Part shown: positions 38,749-48,951 of the stretch, piece by piece
Position numbering within the stretch: the stretch's first letter is position 1
How the letters are laid out: every line of letters starts with the position of its first letter
NCBI GenBank assembly: GCA_903933115.1
Contig: CAIZIT010000093.1
Span: 58,288-122,287, forward strand
DNA from: an uncultured Burkholderiales bacterium
GTDB taxonomy: Bacteria; Pseudomonadota; Gammaproteobacteria; Burkholderiales; Burkholderiaceae_C
Direction of reading: 5' to 3'
Length of the DNA stretch: 64,000 nucleotides
Position numbers and translations under genes: made by a program
The notes under the pieces: generated by a model
Databases searched by the model: none
What the model was told of the DNA's origin: nothing
The model's input: only the letters and a program-made list of their open reading frames with translations

Positions 38749-39965
38749 CCACGCCTCAAGAGATCAAGCCAGGAGCCCAAGGGCCCTCTACACCTAACTC
38801 AACACAATCCATGCCCATCTCTACGTCGCCTTCAACGCCTGCCAAAGCCTCATCCAAAGCAAAGTCTCAAGCACCGCAGTCAGCGCAGTCAGCTCAGCCT
38901 GCTCAGTCGTCCTTGGAGCCAGCAAGGGCGCCTAAAACCCCAGCAAAAAGGCATGTCAAAGCGCCCGCCCATGTTGCCGAGTTGCCCGACTCCTTGGCCT
39001 CTTTGAGAGATTTGATCGCCAAGCCCAACGATGCCAGCAGCGAGCCCTCTTTGCCCGAGGTGGACTTGGGGCCTCGCCACTCAGGGTTGATTGCGATCGT
39101 GGGTCGCCCCAATGTGGGCAAATCAACCCTCATGAACGCCTTGGTGGGTCAAAAAATCAGCATCACCTCCAAGAAAGCTCAAACGACCAGGCACCGCATC
39201 ACGGGCATACGCAATGAGGGGCAAAGCCAGCTCATATTTGTCGATACTCCTGGTTTTCAGACTCTGCACAACAACGCCTTGAACCGCTCACTCAATAAAA
39301 CCGTCCTGGGTGCGGTTGGGGATGTGGATTTGGTGATTTTTGTGGTCGAGGCAGGACACTTCTCACTGGGAGACGCCAAAGTATTGGATTTGTTGAAGCC
39401 TGGCACCAAAGTGGTATTGCTGGCCAATAAAGTCGATCAGGTGCACAACAAAGAAGAGCTCATGCCTTGGTTAAAAGACATGCAAGCACGATTTGATTTT
39501 TATGCCATCTTCCCCATGTCTGCCAAAAGTCCAAAGGACATTGAGCGCTTGGTGCAGTTGTGCGTCAAAGACTTGCCCGAGCAGGAGTGGTGGTATTTGA
39601 ACGATGAGTTGACCGACCGAAGCGAGAAGTTTTTGGCCAGTGAAATCATTCGTGAAAAGCTCTTTCGCCTGACTGGAGATGAGTTGCCCTACACCTCGAC
39701 CGTGATCATCGATAAATTCACGGAGGAGCCTGGAAGAACGGCCGCCAGAATGGTCAAGATTGCGGCCACCATCGTCGTCGAGCGAGAAGGCCACAAGGCC
39801 ATGGTGATTGGCGAAAAAGGCGAAAAGCTCAAAAGAATGGGCACCGATGCCAGGCAAGAGTTGGAGCGTTTGATGGATGCCAAGGTGTTTTTAGAAATTT
39901 GGGTCAAGGTGCGCTCAGGCTGGGCAGACGACGAGGCTCGGGTACGCAGCTTTGGCTACGAGTAA
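38745..39965 (+). CDS. era: GTPase Era with a long N-terminal extension
   Basis: Essential GTPase in 30S ribosome assembly that binds the 3' end of 16S rRNA. Motifs: G1 GRPNVGKST at 120-128, G2 region KKAQTTRHRITGI, G3 DTPGFQ, G4 NKVD, SAK, then the C-terminal KH domain (VIGEKGEKLKRMGTDARQELE, cited in parts). In E. coli Era G1 is near residue 15, so this protein carries about 105 extra residues rich in Ser, Pro, Thr, Ala, Gln and Lys. No in-frame start lies closer to the GTPase domain. It overlaps rnc at its start and recO at its end. Confidence 0.95.
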   Translation: MTTPQEIKPGAQGPSTPNSTQSMPISTSPSTPAKASSKAKSQAPQSAQSAQPAQSSLEPARAPKTPAKRHVKAPAHVAELPDSLASLRDLIAKPNDASSEPSLPEVDLGPRHSGLIAIVGRPNVGKSTLMNALVGQKISITSKKAQTTRHRITGIRNEGQSQLIFVDTPGFQTLHNNALNRSLNKTVLGAVGDVDLVIFVVEAGHFSLGDAKVLDLLKPGTKVVLLANKVDQVHNKEELMPWLKDMQARFDFYAIFPMSAKSPKDIERLVQLCVKDLPEQEWWYLNDELTDRSEKFLASEIIREKLFRLTGDELPYTSTVIIDKFTEEPGRTAARMVKIAATIVVEREGHKAMVIGEKGEKLKRMGTDARQELERLMDAKVFLEIWVKVRSGWADDEARVRSFGYE

Positions 39966-40818
39966 AAAAAGCTCGCTCGTACGCACCCTGGAGGAGCCCT
40001 CCTTTGTGCTGCACCGCTACCCTTGGAGCGAGTCGAGCTTGGTTTTGGATGTTTTTACCCGTCACTTGGGTCGTTTGGTGTTGGTGGCCAAAGGCGCCAA
40101 GAGGCCTCACTCCAATTTCAGACCCGTGTTGATGCCTTTGCAGCCCTTGAGTTTGTCCTTCACAGGGGATCAAGAGGTGCGCAATTTGTCGGCGGCTGAG
40201 TGGGTCGGGGGTCATGTGATGCCCCAAGGCGAGAGTTTGCTGAGTGGGTTTTATTTGAATGAGTTGCTCTTGAAGATGCTGGCCAGGGAGGATCCCCATC
40301 CCGATTTGTTTGACATGTACAAGGATGTGGTGCAAATTTTGTCCGGTGGTTTTGAGCAAACGCTGAGCCCTCTGCTCAGAGCATTTGAGCTCTTGATGTT
40401 GGCCTATTTGGGGCACTTGCCCAATTTGACGGTGCAGACCTCAACGCTTCAAGCCCTCAAAGACCATGAGCTCTATGAGTTGGTGCCTGAGATGGGCTTG
40501 TCCAAAGTGGTCTTCAAAGACATGATGGTGCTCACTGAGCTGGATGCTCAAGGCGATGCACCCGAGTCCCAGGGCGGTGGGGTCAATGCCTTTGCCCATC
40601 GAGCCAAAACACAAGCCCTCACGGGTGAGATGTGGTGCGCTTTGGCGAATGCCATGGAGACCCCTTCACCGTTGCTCAGTACGCTTCGCTTTTGCGCGGA
40701 GTTGGACGGCACATCTCGCCAAGCTTTACAGACGCAGTTGAGAAAGACCATTCATTTTCATTGCGGGATGGGGATCTTAAAGACCAGGCAGTTTATGATG
40801 GACATCCAGGCGCTTTAG
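39952..40818 (+). CDS. recO: DNA repair protein RecO
   Basis: Recombination mediator that with RecR loads RecA onto SSB-coated DNA. The 288-residue product has the N-terminal OB-fold (SFVLHRYPWSESSLVLDVFTRHLGRLVLVAKGAKRP) and a helical C-terminal domain ending LKTRQFMMDIQAL. The start is a TTG at 39952 that overlaps era by 14 bases; no ATG precedes the conserved VLHRYP block, so a non-ATG start is necessary. Confidence 0.88.
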   Translation: MATSKKSSLVRTLEEPSFVLHRYPWSESSLVLDVFTRHLGRLVLVAKGAKRPHSNFRPVLMPLQPLSLSFTGDQEVRNLSAAEWVGGHVMPQGESLLSGFYLNELLLKMLAREDPHPDLFDMYKDVVQILSGGFEQTLSPLLRAFELLMLAYLGHLPNLTVQTSTLQALKDHELYELVPEMGLSKVVFKDMMVLTELDAQGDAPESQGGGVNAFAHRAKTQALTGEMWCALANAMETPSPLLSTLRFCAELDGTSRQALQTQLRKTIHFHCGMGILKTRQFMMDIQAL

Positions 40819-40890
40819 CGAATTTGGCGCCATCTTGCTCTTGCTGTTTTTTGCACTCTTGCGTCACCTTTTTTTCTAGCCCAGTTCACC

Positions 40891-41700
40891 ATGTCTGACT
40901 CATCTTTGTCCCCTCAAAAGACCCCTTCAGTCTCCACTGCTTTGTCGGTGAATTTGAACAAGGTGGCCTTGCTGCGCAATGCGCGTGAGCTGGATTTGCC
41001 CAGTGTTTTGAAGGCAGCGAGGAGCTGTCTCTTGGCTGGCGCACACGGCATCACCGTTCACCCTCGACCTGATGAGCGACACATCAAGACTCAGGATGTC
41101 AAAGCGTTGAGTGAGTTTTTAAAAGAGTGGCCTGCTTGTGAGTTCAACCTAGAGGGCAACCCCTTTCACAATCTCATGGCCCTGGTCGAGCGTTATCGAC
41201 CCCACCAAGCCACTTTGGTGCCCGACAGCATGGAGCAATCCACCAGCGATCACGGCTGGCAACTGCCCAAAGACATGGAGGCCTTGCGCCCCATTGTGCA
41301 GACCTTGAAGGCTTGGGGCGTTAGAGTGAGTTTGTTCATGGATCCGGAGCCGCAGATGATGGCGCACTGCAAGGCCTTGGGTGCAGATCGAGTGGAGTTG
41401 TACACCGAGGGTTTTGCCCGCGCTTACGCCAAAGATTTGGAAGAGGGTGGGCAAGTGCACGCCTCCCAAGCGATCGAGGCTTACCAAGCGACTGCAGTCG
41501 CGGCCCAAGCGCTCGGTTTGGAGGTCAATGCAGGGCATGATTTGAATGCTTTGAATTTGAAGTATTTTTTAACCCATGTCCCCCATGTCAAAGAGGTTTC
41601 CATTGGACATGCTTTCATTGCTGACGCGTTGGAGATGGGGTATACCCAAGCGGTGGGCCTATACTTGAGTCAGATGAGCGACGGAGCCAACCCATCGTGA
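40891..41700 (+). CDS. pdxJ: Pyridoxine 5'-phosphate synthase
   Basis: Condenses 1-deoxyxylulose 5-phosphate and 3-amino-1-hydroxyacetone phosphate in the DXP-dependent vitamin B6 route. The 269-residue TIM-barrel product contains [58 protein letters not shown] and EVNAGHDLN; the ~15-residue Ser/Pro-rich N-terminus is extra relative to E. coli (243 residues). It shares GTGA with acpS. Confidence 0.96.
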   Translation: MSDSSLSPQKTPSVSTALSVNLNKVALLRNARELDLPSVLKAARSCLLAGAHGITVHPRPDERHIKTQDVKALSEFLKEWPACEFNLEGNPFHNLMALVERYRPHQATLVPDSMEQSTSDHGWQLPKDMEALRPIVQTLKAWGVRVSLFMDPEPQMMAHCKALGADRVELYTEGFARAYAKDLEEGGQVHASQAIEAYQATAVAAQALGLEVNAGHDLNALNLKYFLTHVPHVKEVSIGHAFIADALEMGYTQAVGLYLSQMSDGANPS

Positions 41701-42110
41701 CTGGCGCGCAAGTGATTTACGGCATTGGTACCGATATTTGCGACATTCGGCGCATTCGCACAAGCCATGAAAGGTATGCAGAGCGATTTTTGGCGCGCAT
41801 CTTGACCCCCAAAGAGTTGGAGGTGTTTCACTTTCGCTCCAAGCGCTGGCCTGAGAGAGGGATCCGTTATTTGGCCACTCGATTTTCTGCCAAAGAGTCG
41901 TTCAGCAAAGCCATTGGTTTGGGGATGCGGTCTCCCATGACCTGGCGCTCGTGTGAGATTGTCAATGCCCCCAGTGGTGAGCCCAAGATCGTTCTCTACA
42001 ATGAACTCAAAACATGGTGCGAGGCCAAGAACCTCACTGCGACAGTCAGTGTTTCAGATGAGAGCGATTACGCCATCAGTTTTGTGACCGTCATGCAAAC
42101 CCTTGTGTGA
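41697..42110 (+). CDS. acpS: Holo-ACP synthase
   Basis: Transfers 4'-phosphopantetheine from CoA to Ser37 of AcpP. The 137-residue product has [14 protein letters not shown] with the magnesium-binding aspartate, [14 protein letters not shown] and [18 protein letters not shown], the AcpS signature. GTG start at 41697 overlaps the pdxJ stop (GTGA). This pdxJ-acpS pairing is conserved in Proteobacteria. Confidence 0.96.
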   Translation: MTGAQVIYGIGTDICDIRRIRTSHERYAERFLARILTPKELEVFHFRSKRWPERGIRYLATRFSAKESFSKAIGLGMRSPMTWRSCEIVNAPSGEPKIVLYNELKTWCEAKNLTATVSVSDESDYAISFVTVMQTLV

Positions 42111-42134
42111 CCCAACCTTTGATTTTTAAGCCTT

Positions 42135-43301
42135 ATGAAAAATATCTCTAAGCCCGTGGCCTTGAAGAAAAGATTCAAAGATGCATTTGTGCATTCTCCC
42201 GTGTTGTTGGACATCCATGGCTTGACCTTGAGTCGGGATGATCGACGTCGATTGCTGCATCCTTTGACGGGCGGGGTGATTTTGTTTGCGAGGAATTGGA
42301 AAGATAAAAAGCAATTGACTCTTCTGTGTGAAGAGATCAAGGCTTTGAGAGCCGAGTTGCTCATTTGCGTGGACCATGAGGGGGGACGAGTCCAAAGATT
42401 CAAAACCGATGGGTTCACGCACCTGCCGCCCATGCTCGAGCTCGGTGAGCAGTGGTCGCAGAGAAAAGGACTGGCCCATCAAGACGAAGGGCTGTCTGCA
42501 CTGCAAGCGACCAATCGAGCGACAGCCATGGGTTTTGTGATGGCCAGCGAATTGAGAGCTTGTGGTGTGGATTTTAGTTTTGCGCCGGTCTTGGATTTGG
42601 ATCACGGCAGGAGTGATGTGATTTTCGATCGTGCCTTTCACCGCGACCCGAGGGTGGTGACTTTGCTTGCAAAAAGCTTCATGCAAGGCATGCTTCAAGC
42701 GGGGATGGCCAATTGTGGGAAACATTTTCCCGGTCACGGCTTTGTGCAAGCCGACTCCCACACCGAGTTGCCCTTTGATCACCGCAAGCTCAGCGAGATC
42801 ATGAAAGAAGATGTCTTGCCCTACATGGCCTTGGGCAGCTCGTTGATGAGCGTGATGCCCGCCCATGTGATCTACCCGGAGGTGGACTCAAGACAGACGG
42901 GTTTTTCAAAGAGGTGGTTGCAGCACATCTTGCGTGAGCAACTTGGGTTCACAGGTGCCATCATCAGTGATGACTTGTCCATGCAAGGGGCCAGGGAGCT
43001 CGAGGGGCAAGTGCTCTCATACGCCAAGGCAGCGGTTGAGGCTTTGAATGCGGGATGTGACTTGTTGCTCCTTTGTAACCAAAGTGTGATCAAAGCTGGG
43101 GAGAAAAGCAACGATCTGCTGGATGTCTTTTTGGATGAGTTGGCAGAGGCTTTGATCAAAGGCAAATGGCAACTCAGTGAGCGCAGCGAGTACAGAAGAC
43201 GAGCCTTGTTGGCTCAAGGGCCAGCGATGACTTGGCAAGATTTGATGCGAGACCCCCGTTATCAGCAAGCGCTGCACATGAGCTTGAATGCGAGCCCCTG
43301 A
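42135..43301 (+). CDS. nagZ: Beta-N-acetylhexosaminidase
   Basis: Cytoplasmic glycoside hydrolase family 3 enzyme that removes N-acetylglucosamine from muropeptides during peptidoglycan recycling. Motifs: VDHEGGRVQRFK, GVDFSFAPVLDLD, CGKHFPGHGFVQADSHTELP with the catalytic histidine/aspartate loop, and IISDDLSMQGA carrying the nucleophile aspartate. At 388 residues it is longer than E. coli NagZ (341), with an N-terminal ~20-residue extension and a longer C-terminus. In several bacteria NagZ activity indirectly induces AmpC beta-lactamase. Confidence 0.95.
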   Translation: MKNISKPVALKKRFKDAFVHSPVLLDIHGLTLSRDDRRRLLHPLTGGVILFARNWKDKKQLTLLCEEIKALRAELLICVDHEGGRVQRFKTDGFTHLPPMLELGEQWSQRKGLAHQDEGLSALQATNRATAMGFVMASELRACGVDFSFAPVLDLDHGRSDVIFDRAFHRDPRVVTLLAKSFMQGMLQAGMANCGKHFPGHGFVQADSHTELPFDHRKLSEIMKEDVLPYMALGSSLMSVMPAHVIYPEVDSRQTGFSKRWLQHILREQLGFTGAIISDDLSMQGARELEGQVLSYAKAAVEALNAGCDLLLLCNQSVIKAGEKSNDLLDVFLDELAEALIKGKWQLSERSEYRRRALLAQGPAMTWQDLMRDPRYQQALHMSLNASP

Positions 43302-43559
43302 GCACCAGACTTGGTGTGCGATGGGGCTTTGCAATTAAAGTTGTACTCTGGCAAATTTGAGGCCCAATAGCGGTTAGACTGTCAAAAAAAGAGTGGAAGC
43401 CCAGTCTCCCCACTGTCATGCCCAACTGCGGTTGGCAGCCCATGTTCTTCACCTCGCTAGGCAGGTGCTTGCATCTTGTCGCATTGGGCATGGAATTGTT
43501 TTTCAACGGGCCAGCATTGTCTAGCGCTTAGACGAGTGGTTCAACTTCATCTTGCAACT

Positions 43560-43736
43560 ATGGCCACTCCCAATTACAACTACGAAAAACGCCAAAGAGA
43601 ATTGGCCAAGAAAAAGAAAAAAGAAGACAAGCTTAAAGAGCGCGAGTCCCGCAAGACTGAAGGGGACGCGTCTCAAGGGTCTCAAGCGCCTCAAGAGCAC
43701 GATGCGCCGTCTGAAGAGCCCCATCGGCCTCTTTGA
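43560..43736 (+). CDS. Small lysine/glutamate-rich protein, unknown function
   Basis: A 58-residue protein beginning MATPNYNYEKRQRELAKKKKKEDKL. Residues 8-30 form a strongly charged helix; the C-terminal half is polar and disordered. Short proteins with this opening are, to my memory, annotated as hypothetical in many betaproteobacteria; I know no function. The ATG at 43560 is preferred over the longer frame from 43476, whose N-terminus is Cys/Trp-rich and unlike the body. It lies between nagZ and lysS, on the plus strand. Confidence 0.65.
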   Translation: MATPNYNYEKRQRELAKKKKKEDKLKERESRKTEGDASQGSQAPQEHDAPSEEPHRPL

Positions 43737-43864
43737 TTTATTGGGGGGTGTTGCTCTCAGTAGCCCGCAAAAACACAAGCAAGCACCGTATTGAGCAGCA
43801 TGCAAAATCATTCAATCGAGGTCGCCTGAGGTGCTCAACAAAAGTTCACTCGGAGTGCGCTTTT

Positions 43865-43900
43865 AAGTATTCCTCAAAGTACTCCTCTAAGTACTCCAAG
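43865..43900. repeat. 12-base tandem repeat, 3 copies
   Basis: AAGTAyTCCTCn-type units at 43865, 43877 and 43889, with small changes in each, lie downstream of the small charged gene and about 90 bases beyond the lysS stop. Confidence 0.75.
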
Positions 43901-43985
43901 GGCCCCAGTGTTCTTGACGAACTGAGGGGTCGCAGCCTTGGAGGACCACGCTGGCATCTGGCGAACCTTCAAATCTGGCGCTCTC

Positions 43986-45551
43986 TCAATGTTCCCTTTT
44001 GAGTGCGGGGAACAAAATCACATCCCTGATGCTGGGGCTGTTGGTGAGCATCATCATCAAACGGTCAATCCCAATGCCACACCCCGCAGTCGGTGGCATG
44101 CCGTATTCAAGTGCGCGAACAAAATCATGGTCAAAGAACATGGCTTCATCGTCTCCGCTGTCCTTTTGTGCAACTTGAGCATTGAAGCGCTGGGCTTGGT
44201 CTTCGGCGTCGTTCAATTCGCTAAAGCCATTGCCAAACTCACGACCGGTGATGTAGAGTTCAAAACGCTCAGTCACACCGGGTTGGGTGTCGCTTTCGCG
44301 GGCCAGGGGAGAAATCTCCACAGGGTGTTCGCAAATGAAGGTGGGTTGCCAGAGTTGGCTCTCCACCGTCTCTTCAAAGTATTTCACCTGTAGGCTGGCC
44401 AAGCTGAGGGTGGACAAGCGGTCCTTCTCTTCATTGAGCCCCAACTTTTGAAGTGCCGCGCGAAGCCACGCAGCGTTATCGACCTCAACCCCAGTGGGGC
44501 CGTACTTGACGATGGCCTGAGGGATGGTGAGGCGCTCAAACTCTTGGCTCAAATCCACCGCTTTGTCGCCATAGTTCAAGTGCAAGGTGCCTACGGCGCT
44601 CAGTGCCACACTGCGAATGAGCTCTTGGGTAAAGCTCATCAAATCCAAGTAGTTCCAATACGCGGCGTAGAACTCCATCATCGTGAATTCGGGATTGTGC
44701 CGCACAGAGATGCCCTCATTCCTGAAATTTCGATTGATCTCAAAAACCTTCTCAAAACCACCCACAATGAGCCGCTTCAAGTAAAGCTCAGGGGCGATTC
44801 GAAGGAACATTTCTTGATCCAGCGCGTTGTGATGGGTGGCAAATGGTTTGGCGTTGGCGCCTCCAGGAATGGGGTGCAGCATGGGCGTCTCCACCTCAAG
44901 AAAGCCGTGCTTGACCATGAAGTCGCGCATGCTGGTGATGGCCATGGAGCGTGCTTTGAAGCGGTCTCTTGTGCTCTCATCGACCATCAGATCGATATAG
45001 CGTTGGCGGTATTTGACCTCTTGGTCCTTCATGCCATGGAATTTGTCGGGCATGGGCCTGAGGCTTTTGGTGAGCAAACGAATGGCTGTGGCGTGAATGG
45101 AGAGCTCTCCCGTTTTTGTGAAAAACAAGTGGCCCTCTGCTGCGACGATGTCGCCCAAGTCCCAGTGCTTGAAGCGTTCGTAGAGTTCGGGCTGGATGTG
45201 CTCTTGGGTGATGTAGACCTGAATCTTGCCGGTGCTGTCTTGCAAGGTTGCAAAGCTGGCCTTGCCCATGACCCGCTTGAGCATCATGCGACCAGCAACT
45301 TTCACGTGAATGTGAGCCTCCTTCAGCTCCTCCGGAGGGCGAAGATCAAATTCTTCGTGCAATGGCTTGGCGTGATGCGTGGGTTTGAAGTCGTTGGGAA
45401 AGGCGACACCATGTCCTGCTTTTTGCATCTCTTTCAAGACCTTTAACTTCTCTCGCCTCTCATGGATGAGTTGGTTCTCGTCTGCTGCAAGAGCCCCCTC
45501 TTGAAGGGGTGCTGGGTGTGCTTCGCTGGGGGCTGATGTGGAGTCGGTCAT
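43986..45551 (-). CDS. lysS: Lysyl-tRNA synthetase (class II)
   Basis: Charges tRNA-Lys. The 521-residue product (E. coli 505) has the N-terminal OB-fold anticodon-binding domain ([34 protein letters not shown], cited in part), motif 2 [25 protein letters not shown] and motif 3 [29 protein letters not shown]. The ATG at 45551 ([13 protein letters not shown]) is used; upstream in-frame sequence is not family-like. It follows accD on the minus strand by about 200 bases; in many relatives accD is followed by folC. Confidence 0.97.
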   Translation of the reverse strand: MTDSTSAPSEAHPAPLQEGALAADENQLIHERREKLKVLKEMQKAGHGVAFPNDFKPTHHAKPLHEEFDLRPPEELKEAHIHVKVAGRMMLKRVMGKASFATLQDSTGKIQVYITQEHIQPELYERFKHWDLGDIVAAEGHLFFTKTGELSIHATAIRLLTKSLRPMPDKFHGMKDQEVKYRQRYIDLMVDESTRDRFKARSMAITSMRDFMVKHGFLEVETPMLHPIPGGANAKPFATHHNALDQEMFLRIAPELYLKRLIVGGFEKVFEINRNFRNEGISVRHNPEFTMMEFYAAYWNYLDLMSFTQELIRSVALSAVGTLHLNYGDKAVDLSQEFERLTIPQAIVKYGPTGVEVDNAAWLRAALQKLGLNEEKDRLSTLSLASLQVKYFEETVESQLWQPTFICEHPVEISPLARESDTQPGVTERFELYITGREFGNGFSELNDAEDQAQRFNAQVAQKDSGDDEAMFFDHDFVRALEYGMPPTAGCGIGIDRLMMMLTNSPSIRDVILFPALKREH

Positions 45552-45749
45552 GGGGTCGGGCTTAGGAATGAAGGGGGGGTGTAAAAAAAATCGATGAGAA
45601 CAGGGCTTTGAAAGGCTGATCAAAGGTCAATCAATGGCGTCGAGTTGCGAGAAGGGAAACTCCGCGGACCCCGAGCTTCAAGGCGTGTGCAGACGGTGTC
45701 ACCCGTTCAGCTCACTCAGCTCAGCACGTCTTCGCAAAAGTCTACAAAG

Positions 45750-46622
45750 TCAGCTCAAAGCCTCCGCAGGTAGTCTGAGCAAAATCGCCAAGCTCGTTGC
45801 AATGGTTTTTCTCAAGTCTCGGCGATCACAAATCATGTCAATGGCCCCCTTGCTTTGCAAGAACTCGGAGCGTTGAAAACCTTCTGGCAAAGTCACACGG
45901 ACCGTGCTCTCAATGACCCTTGGCCCGGCAAAGCCGATGAGCGCTTTGGGCTCTGCGATGACCAAGTCCCCGATGAAAGCGAAACCGGCCGACACACCGC
46001 CCATGGTGGGATCGGTGAGCACGCTGATGTAGGGAAGGCCTTTTTTGGCCAGTTGGGTCAGGGCGGCATTGGTTTTGGCCATTTGCATGAGCGACAACAA
46101 TCCTTCTTGCATGCGCGCGCCACCTGTTGCCGTGAAGCACAGGAAGGGCACTTTTTGTTCAATGGCTGTTTTAACGCCTCTCACAAAGCGCTCACCCACG
46201 ACAGAGCCCATGCTCCCGCCCATGAAGTCGAACTCAAAGCATGCCACCACCACATTGATTTGGTGCACGCTCCCGCCCATGACCACCAAGGCATCGGTCT
46301 CTCCAGTTTGCTCAATGGCCTGCTTCAAGCGCTCAGGGTACTTCCTAGAGTCTTTGAATTTCAAAGCGTCCACAGGAATCACCTCTTGACCAATCTCATA
46401 GCGTCCTTCTGCATCCAAAAAGGCATCGAGTCGCATGCGCGCACTGATTCTGTGGTGATGAGAGCAAGTGGGACAAACGTTTTGATTTTGCTCCAAGTCG
46501 TTGTTGTAGAGCACGCTCTCGCAACTGGGGCACTTCACCCACAAGCCCTCGGGCACGCTTCTGCGGTCCGCGGGGTCGGTGGGTTGAATTTTGGGGGGCA
46601 GAAGTTTTTCAAGCCAACTCAT
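45750..46622 (-). CDS. accD: Acetyl-CoA carboxylase carboxyltransferase subunit beta
   Basis: With AccA forms the carboxyltransferase that makes malonyl-CoA. The 290-residue product has the N-terminal zinc ribbon ([19 protein letters not shown] then VCPTC; two CxxC pairs), [60 protein letters not shown] and [13 protein letters not shown], the carboxyltransferase signature. It begins 52 bases after trpA, in the common trpFBA-accD order. Confidence 0.97.
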   Translation of the reverse strand: MSWLEKLLPPKIQPTDPADRRSVPEGLWVKCPSCESVLYNNDLEQNQNVCPTCSHHHRISARMRLDAFLDAEGRYEIGQEVIPVDALKFKDSRKYPERLKQAIEQTGETDALVVMGGSVHQINVVVACFEFDFMGGSMGSVVGERFVRGVKTAIEQKVPFLCFTATGGARMQEGLLSLMQMAKTNAALTQLAKKGLPYISVLTDPTMGGVSAGFAFIGDLVIAEPKALIGFAGPRVIESTVRVTLPEGFQRSEFLQSKGAIDMICDRRDLRKTIATSLAILLRLPAEALS

Positions 46623-46673
46623 GGGGTGCTCCTAGGGGTGACAAACAGGGGGCAATCGATCCGGGTCATGATT

Positions 46674-47486
46674 TTAATGCTCATCCAATGCTTGGCGAAT
46701 TTCAGTGATGAAGTTCGAGAGTTTGCCAAGACGCTCTTGATCGCTACCGTCTTGCAAGAGCTCGATGAGCTTGGTGCCAATGACCACCGCATCGGCGACT
46801 TTCGACAACGCTTTGGCCGATTGTTTGTCGCGAATGCCAAAGCCAACGCCCACAGGAATGTGCACGTGCTCTCTGATTTCGGGCAACTTGCGCTCAACCG
46901 ACTGGGTGTCCAAGTGGCCCGCACCGGTGATGCCTTTCAAGGAGACGTAGTACACATAGCCGCTGGCCACTTGTGCGACCAATTGCATGCGCTCTTGGGT
47001 GCTGGTGGGCGCCAAGAGAAAGATCAAGTCCATGTCTTTTTCTCTCAAGCGCTTGGCAAATTCCGTGCACTCCTCTGGGGGGTAGTCCACAATCAAGACG
47101 CCATCCACGCCTGCGCGCTTGGCATGATCGATGAAGGACCAAGCGCCGTGCAAATGATCGTAGCTCTCAACAGGGTTGGCGTAACCCATCAAAACAACGG
47201 GTGTGGTGGCATCGGTTTTACGAAACTCCTCAACGCACTGCAGCACTTGGCCCATGTCCACACCAAAGCTCAAGGCACATTCCCCAGCCTTTTGAATGAC
47301 GGGTCCATCGGCCATCGGATCGCTAAAGGGGATCCCGAGTTCGATGATGTTGGCGCCCGCTTTGACCAACGTGTGCATCAATTGCACCGTCAGTTGAGGC
47401 TTGGGAAAGCCACACATGATGTAAGGGATCAGGGCCGTTTGTTGACGGGCTTTCAGGGTGTTGAAGGTGTTTTGTATTCTGTTCAT
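46674..47486 (-). CDS. trpA: Tryptophan synthase alpha subunit
   Basis: Releases indole from indole-3-glycerol phosphate and channels it to TrpB. The 270-residue product has the catalytic glutamate and aspartate in [50 protein letters not shown] and [11 protein letters not shown]. The ATG at 47486 overlaps the trpB stop (ATGA), coupling translation. It lies upstream of accD. Confidence 0.96.
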   Translation of the reverse strand: MNRIQNTFNTLKARQQTALIPYIMCGFPKPQLTVQLMHTLVKAGANIIELGIPFSDPMADGPVIQKAGECALSFGVDMGQVLQCVEEFRKTDATTPVVLMGYANPVESYDHLHGAWSFIDHAKRAGVDGVLIVDYPPEECTEFAKRLREKDMDLIFLLAPTSTQERMQLVAQVASGYVYYVSLKGITGAGHLDTQSVERKLPEIREHVHIPVGVGFGIRDKQSAKALSKVADAVVIGTKLIELLQDGSDQERLGKLSNFITEIRQALDEH

Positions 47487-48754
47487 GGCATGATCTTGAT
47501 GGCTTGGGTTGCGCCCTTGACCCCTTGGCCTTGGCAACTTGGACGGCAGTAAAAGTCAGCATGGCTCAAGTCGGCAACGGTTCCAATGTCTTTGTCGCCT
47601 CTGCCAGAGAGGTTGACCAAAATGGACTGGTCTGCTCCCATGGTCTTGGCCAATTTCATGGCGTAGGCGACGGCGTGGCTCGACTCGAGGGCTGGAATGA
47701 TGCCCTCGGTTCGGCACAGGTAGTGAAAAGCCTCCAAGGCTTCGGTGTCGGTGATGCCCACGTATTCGGCCCGACCGATGTCCTTGAGGTAAGCGTGCTC
47801 GGGGCCCACGCCTGGGTAGTCCAGACCTGCAGAGATGCTGTGGGTTTCAGTGATTTGACCCTGTGCATTTTGCAAGATATAGGTTCTGTTGCCGTGCAAG
47901 ACACCTGGCACACCGCGCTGCAAGGAGGCGGAATGCTTGCCGCTCTCGAGGCCCTCGCCAGCGGCCTCCACGCCGATCAAGCGCGTGTTGGGGAAATCAA
48001 TGTAGGGGTAAAAAATCCCCATCGCGTTGCTGCCCCCGCCCACGCAGGCCACGACCGCATCGGGTTGTTGACCGTTGTGCATGTGGGGCATTTGCTCAAT
48101 GCACTCCGTTCCAATCACACTTTGAAAGTCTCTCACCATCATGGGGTAGGGGTGAGGTCCTGCCACGGTGCCAATGATGTAGAAGGTGTTCTCCACATTG
48201 GTGACCCAGTCTCTTAAGGCCTCATTCAATGCGTCTTTGAGCGTCTTGCTCCCACTCTCAACGGGCACCACAGTGGCACCCAGCAGTTTCATGCGGTAGA
48301 CGTTGGGACTTTGACGCTTGACGTCCTCGCTGCCCATGTAGACCACACACTCGAGCCCATAGCGAGCACAAATGGTGGCCGTCGCCACACCGTGTTGGCC
48401 TGCACCTGTTTCGGCAATCACGCGCGGTTTGCCCATGCGCTTGGCGAGCATGGCCTGCCCAATGGTGTTGTTGACCTTGTGTGCGCCCGTGTGGTTGAGG
48501 TCCTCGCGCTTGAGGTAAATTTGAGCGCCACCCATTTCTTTGCTCATTCGAGCAGCGTGGTAAATCGGTGAGGGGCGGCCCACAAAGTGTTTGAGCTCGC
48601 TTTGGAATTCGGCTAAAAATTGATCATCGTGCTGGTATTTGGCATAGGCGATTTTCAATTCCTCAATCGCATGTGTGAGCGTCTCACTCACAAAGCTGCC
48701 GCCATAGGGGCCAAAGTGACCGCTCAGATCGGGTTGGTGGTAGTTCGTAGTCAT
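47483..48754 (-). CDS. trpB: Tryptophan synthase beta subunit
   Basis: PLP enzyme that joins indole and serine to tryptophan. The 423-residue product has [13 protein letters not shown] with the PLP-binding lysine, [11 protein letters not shown], and [15 protein letters not shown] for the phosphate-binding loop. The family core ends near [17 protein letters not shown]; beyond that a 23-residue tail ([20 protein letters not shown]...) is extra, and I recall a similar tail in Comamonadaceae proteins. Confidence 0.96.
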   Translation of the reverse strand: MTTNYHQPDLSGHFGPYGGSFVSETLTHAIEELKIAYAKYQHDDQFLAEFQSELKHFVGRPSPIYHAARMSKEMGGAQIYLKREDLNHTGAHKVNNTIGQAMLAKRMGKPRVIAETGAGQHGVATATICARYGLECVVYMGSEDVKRQSPNVYRMKLLGATVVPVESGSKTLKDALNEALRDWVTNVENTFYIIGTVAGPHPYPMMVRDFQSVIGTECIEQMPHMHNGQQPDAVVACVGGGSNAMGIFYPYIDFPNTRLIGVEAAGEGLESGKHSASLQRGVPGVLHGNRTYILQNAQGQITETHSISAGLDYPGVGPEHAYLKDIGRAEYVGITDTEALEAFHYLCRTEGIIPALESSHAVAYAMKLAKTMGADQSILVNLSGRGDKDIGTVADLSHADFYCRPSCQGQGVKGATQAIKIMP

Positions 48755-48951
48755 AGGGTTCTTTAGGAAATGGGGGGGACGCTTGGGTTAGAAAAAAGGG
48801 TCTTCAGTTTCAACGCAAAAAATCTAAGCTTGTCACACATGAGGTCCAGCAAGGCTTTGTCATGTCCAGGTGCCCAGGTTCCAGAGCTGCACGTCTTTGG
48901 CGGGGCCCTTGAGTGGGCCTAAAGGCCCTCGGGCTTGAACATGGGTACAGA

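Noticed and set aside
43302..43559. Hairpin GCACCA/TGGTGTGC just after nagZ considered as terminator
   Set aside because: The stem has a bulge and no T-run follows.
44448..45446. 332-codon open frame antisense to lysS
   Set aside because: Shadow of lysS; the minus-strand frame carries all class II synthetase motifs.
45855..47552. 565-codon open frame on the plus strand opposite accD and trpA
   Set aside because: It is antisense to two well-identified genes in register with their codon structure and its translation resembles no protein family; long antisense frames are common in such coding sequence.
48755..48951. GC-rich inverted repeats between trpF and trpB considered as terminator or trp attenuator
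   Set aside because: Stems of GGGCC/GGCCC are present but there is no T-run, no Trp-rich leader frame and no clear alternative pairing.
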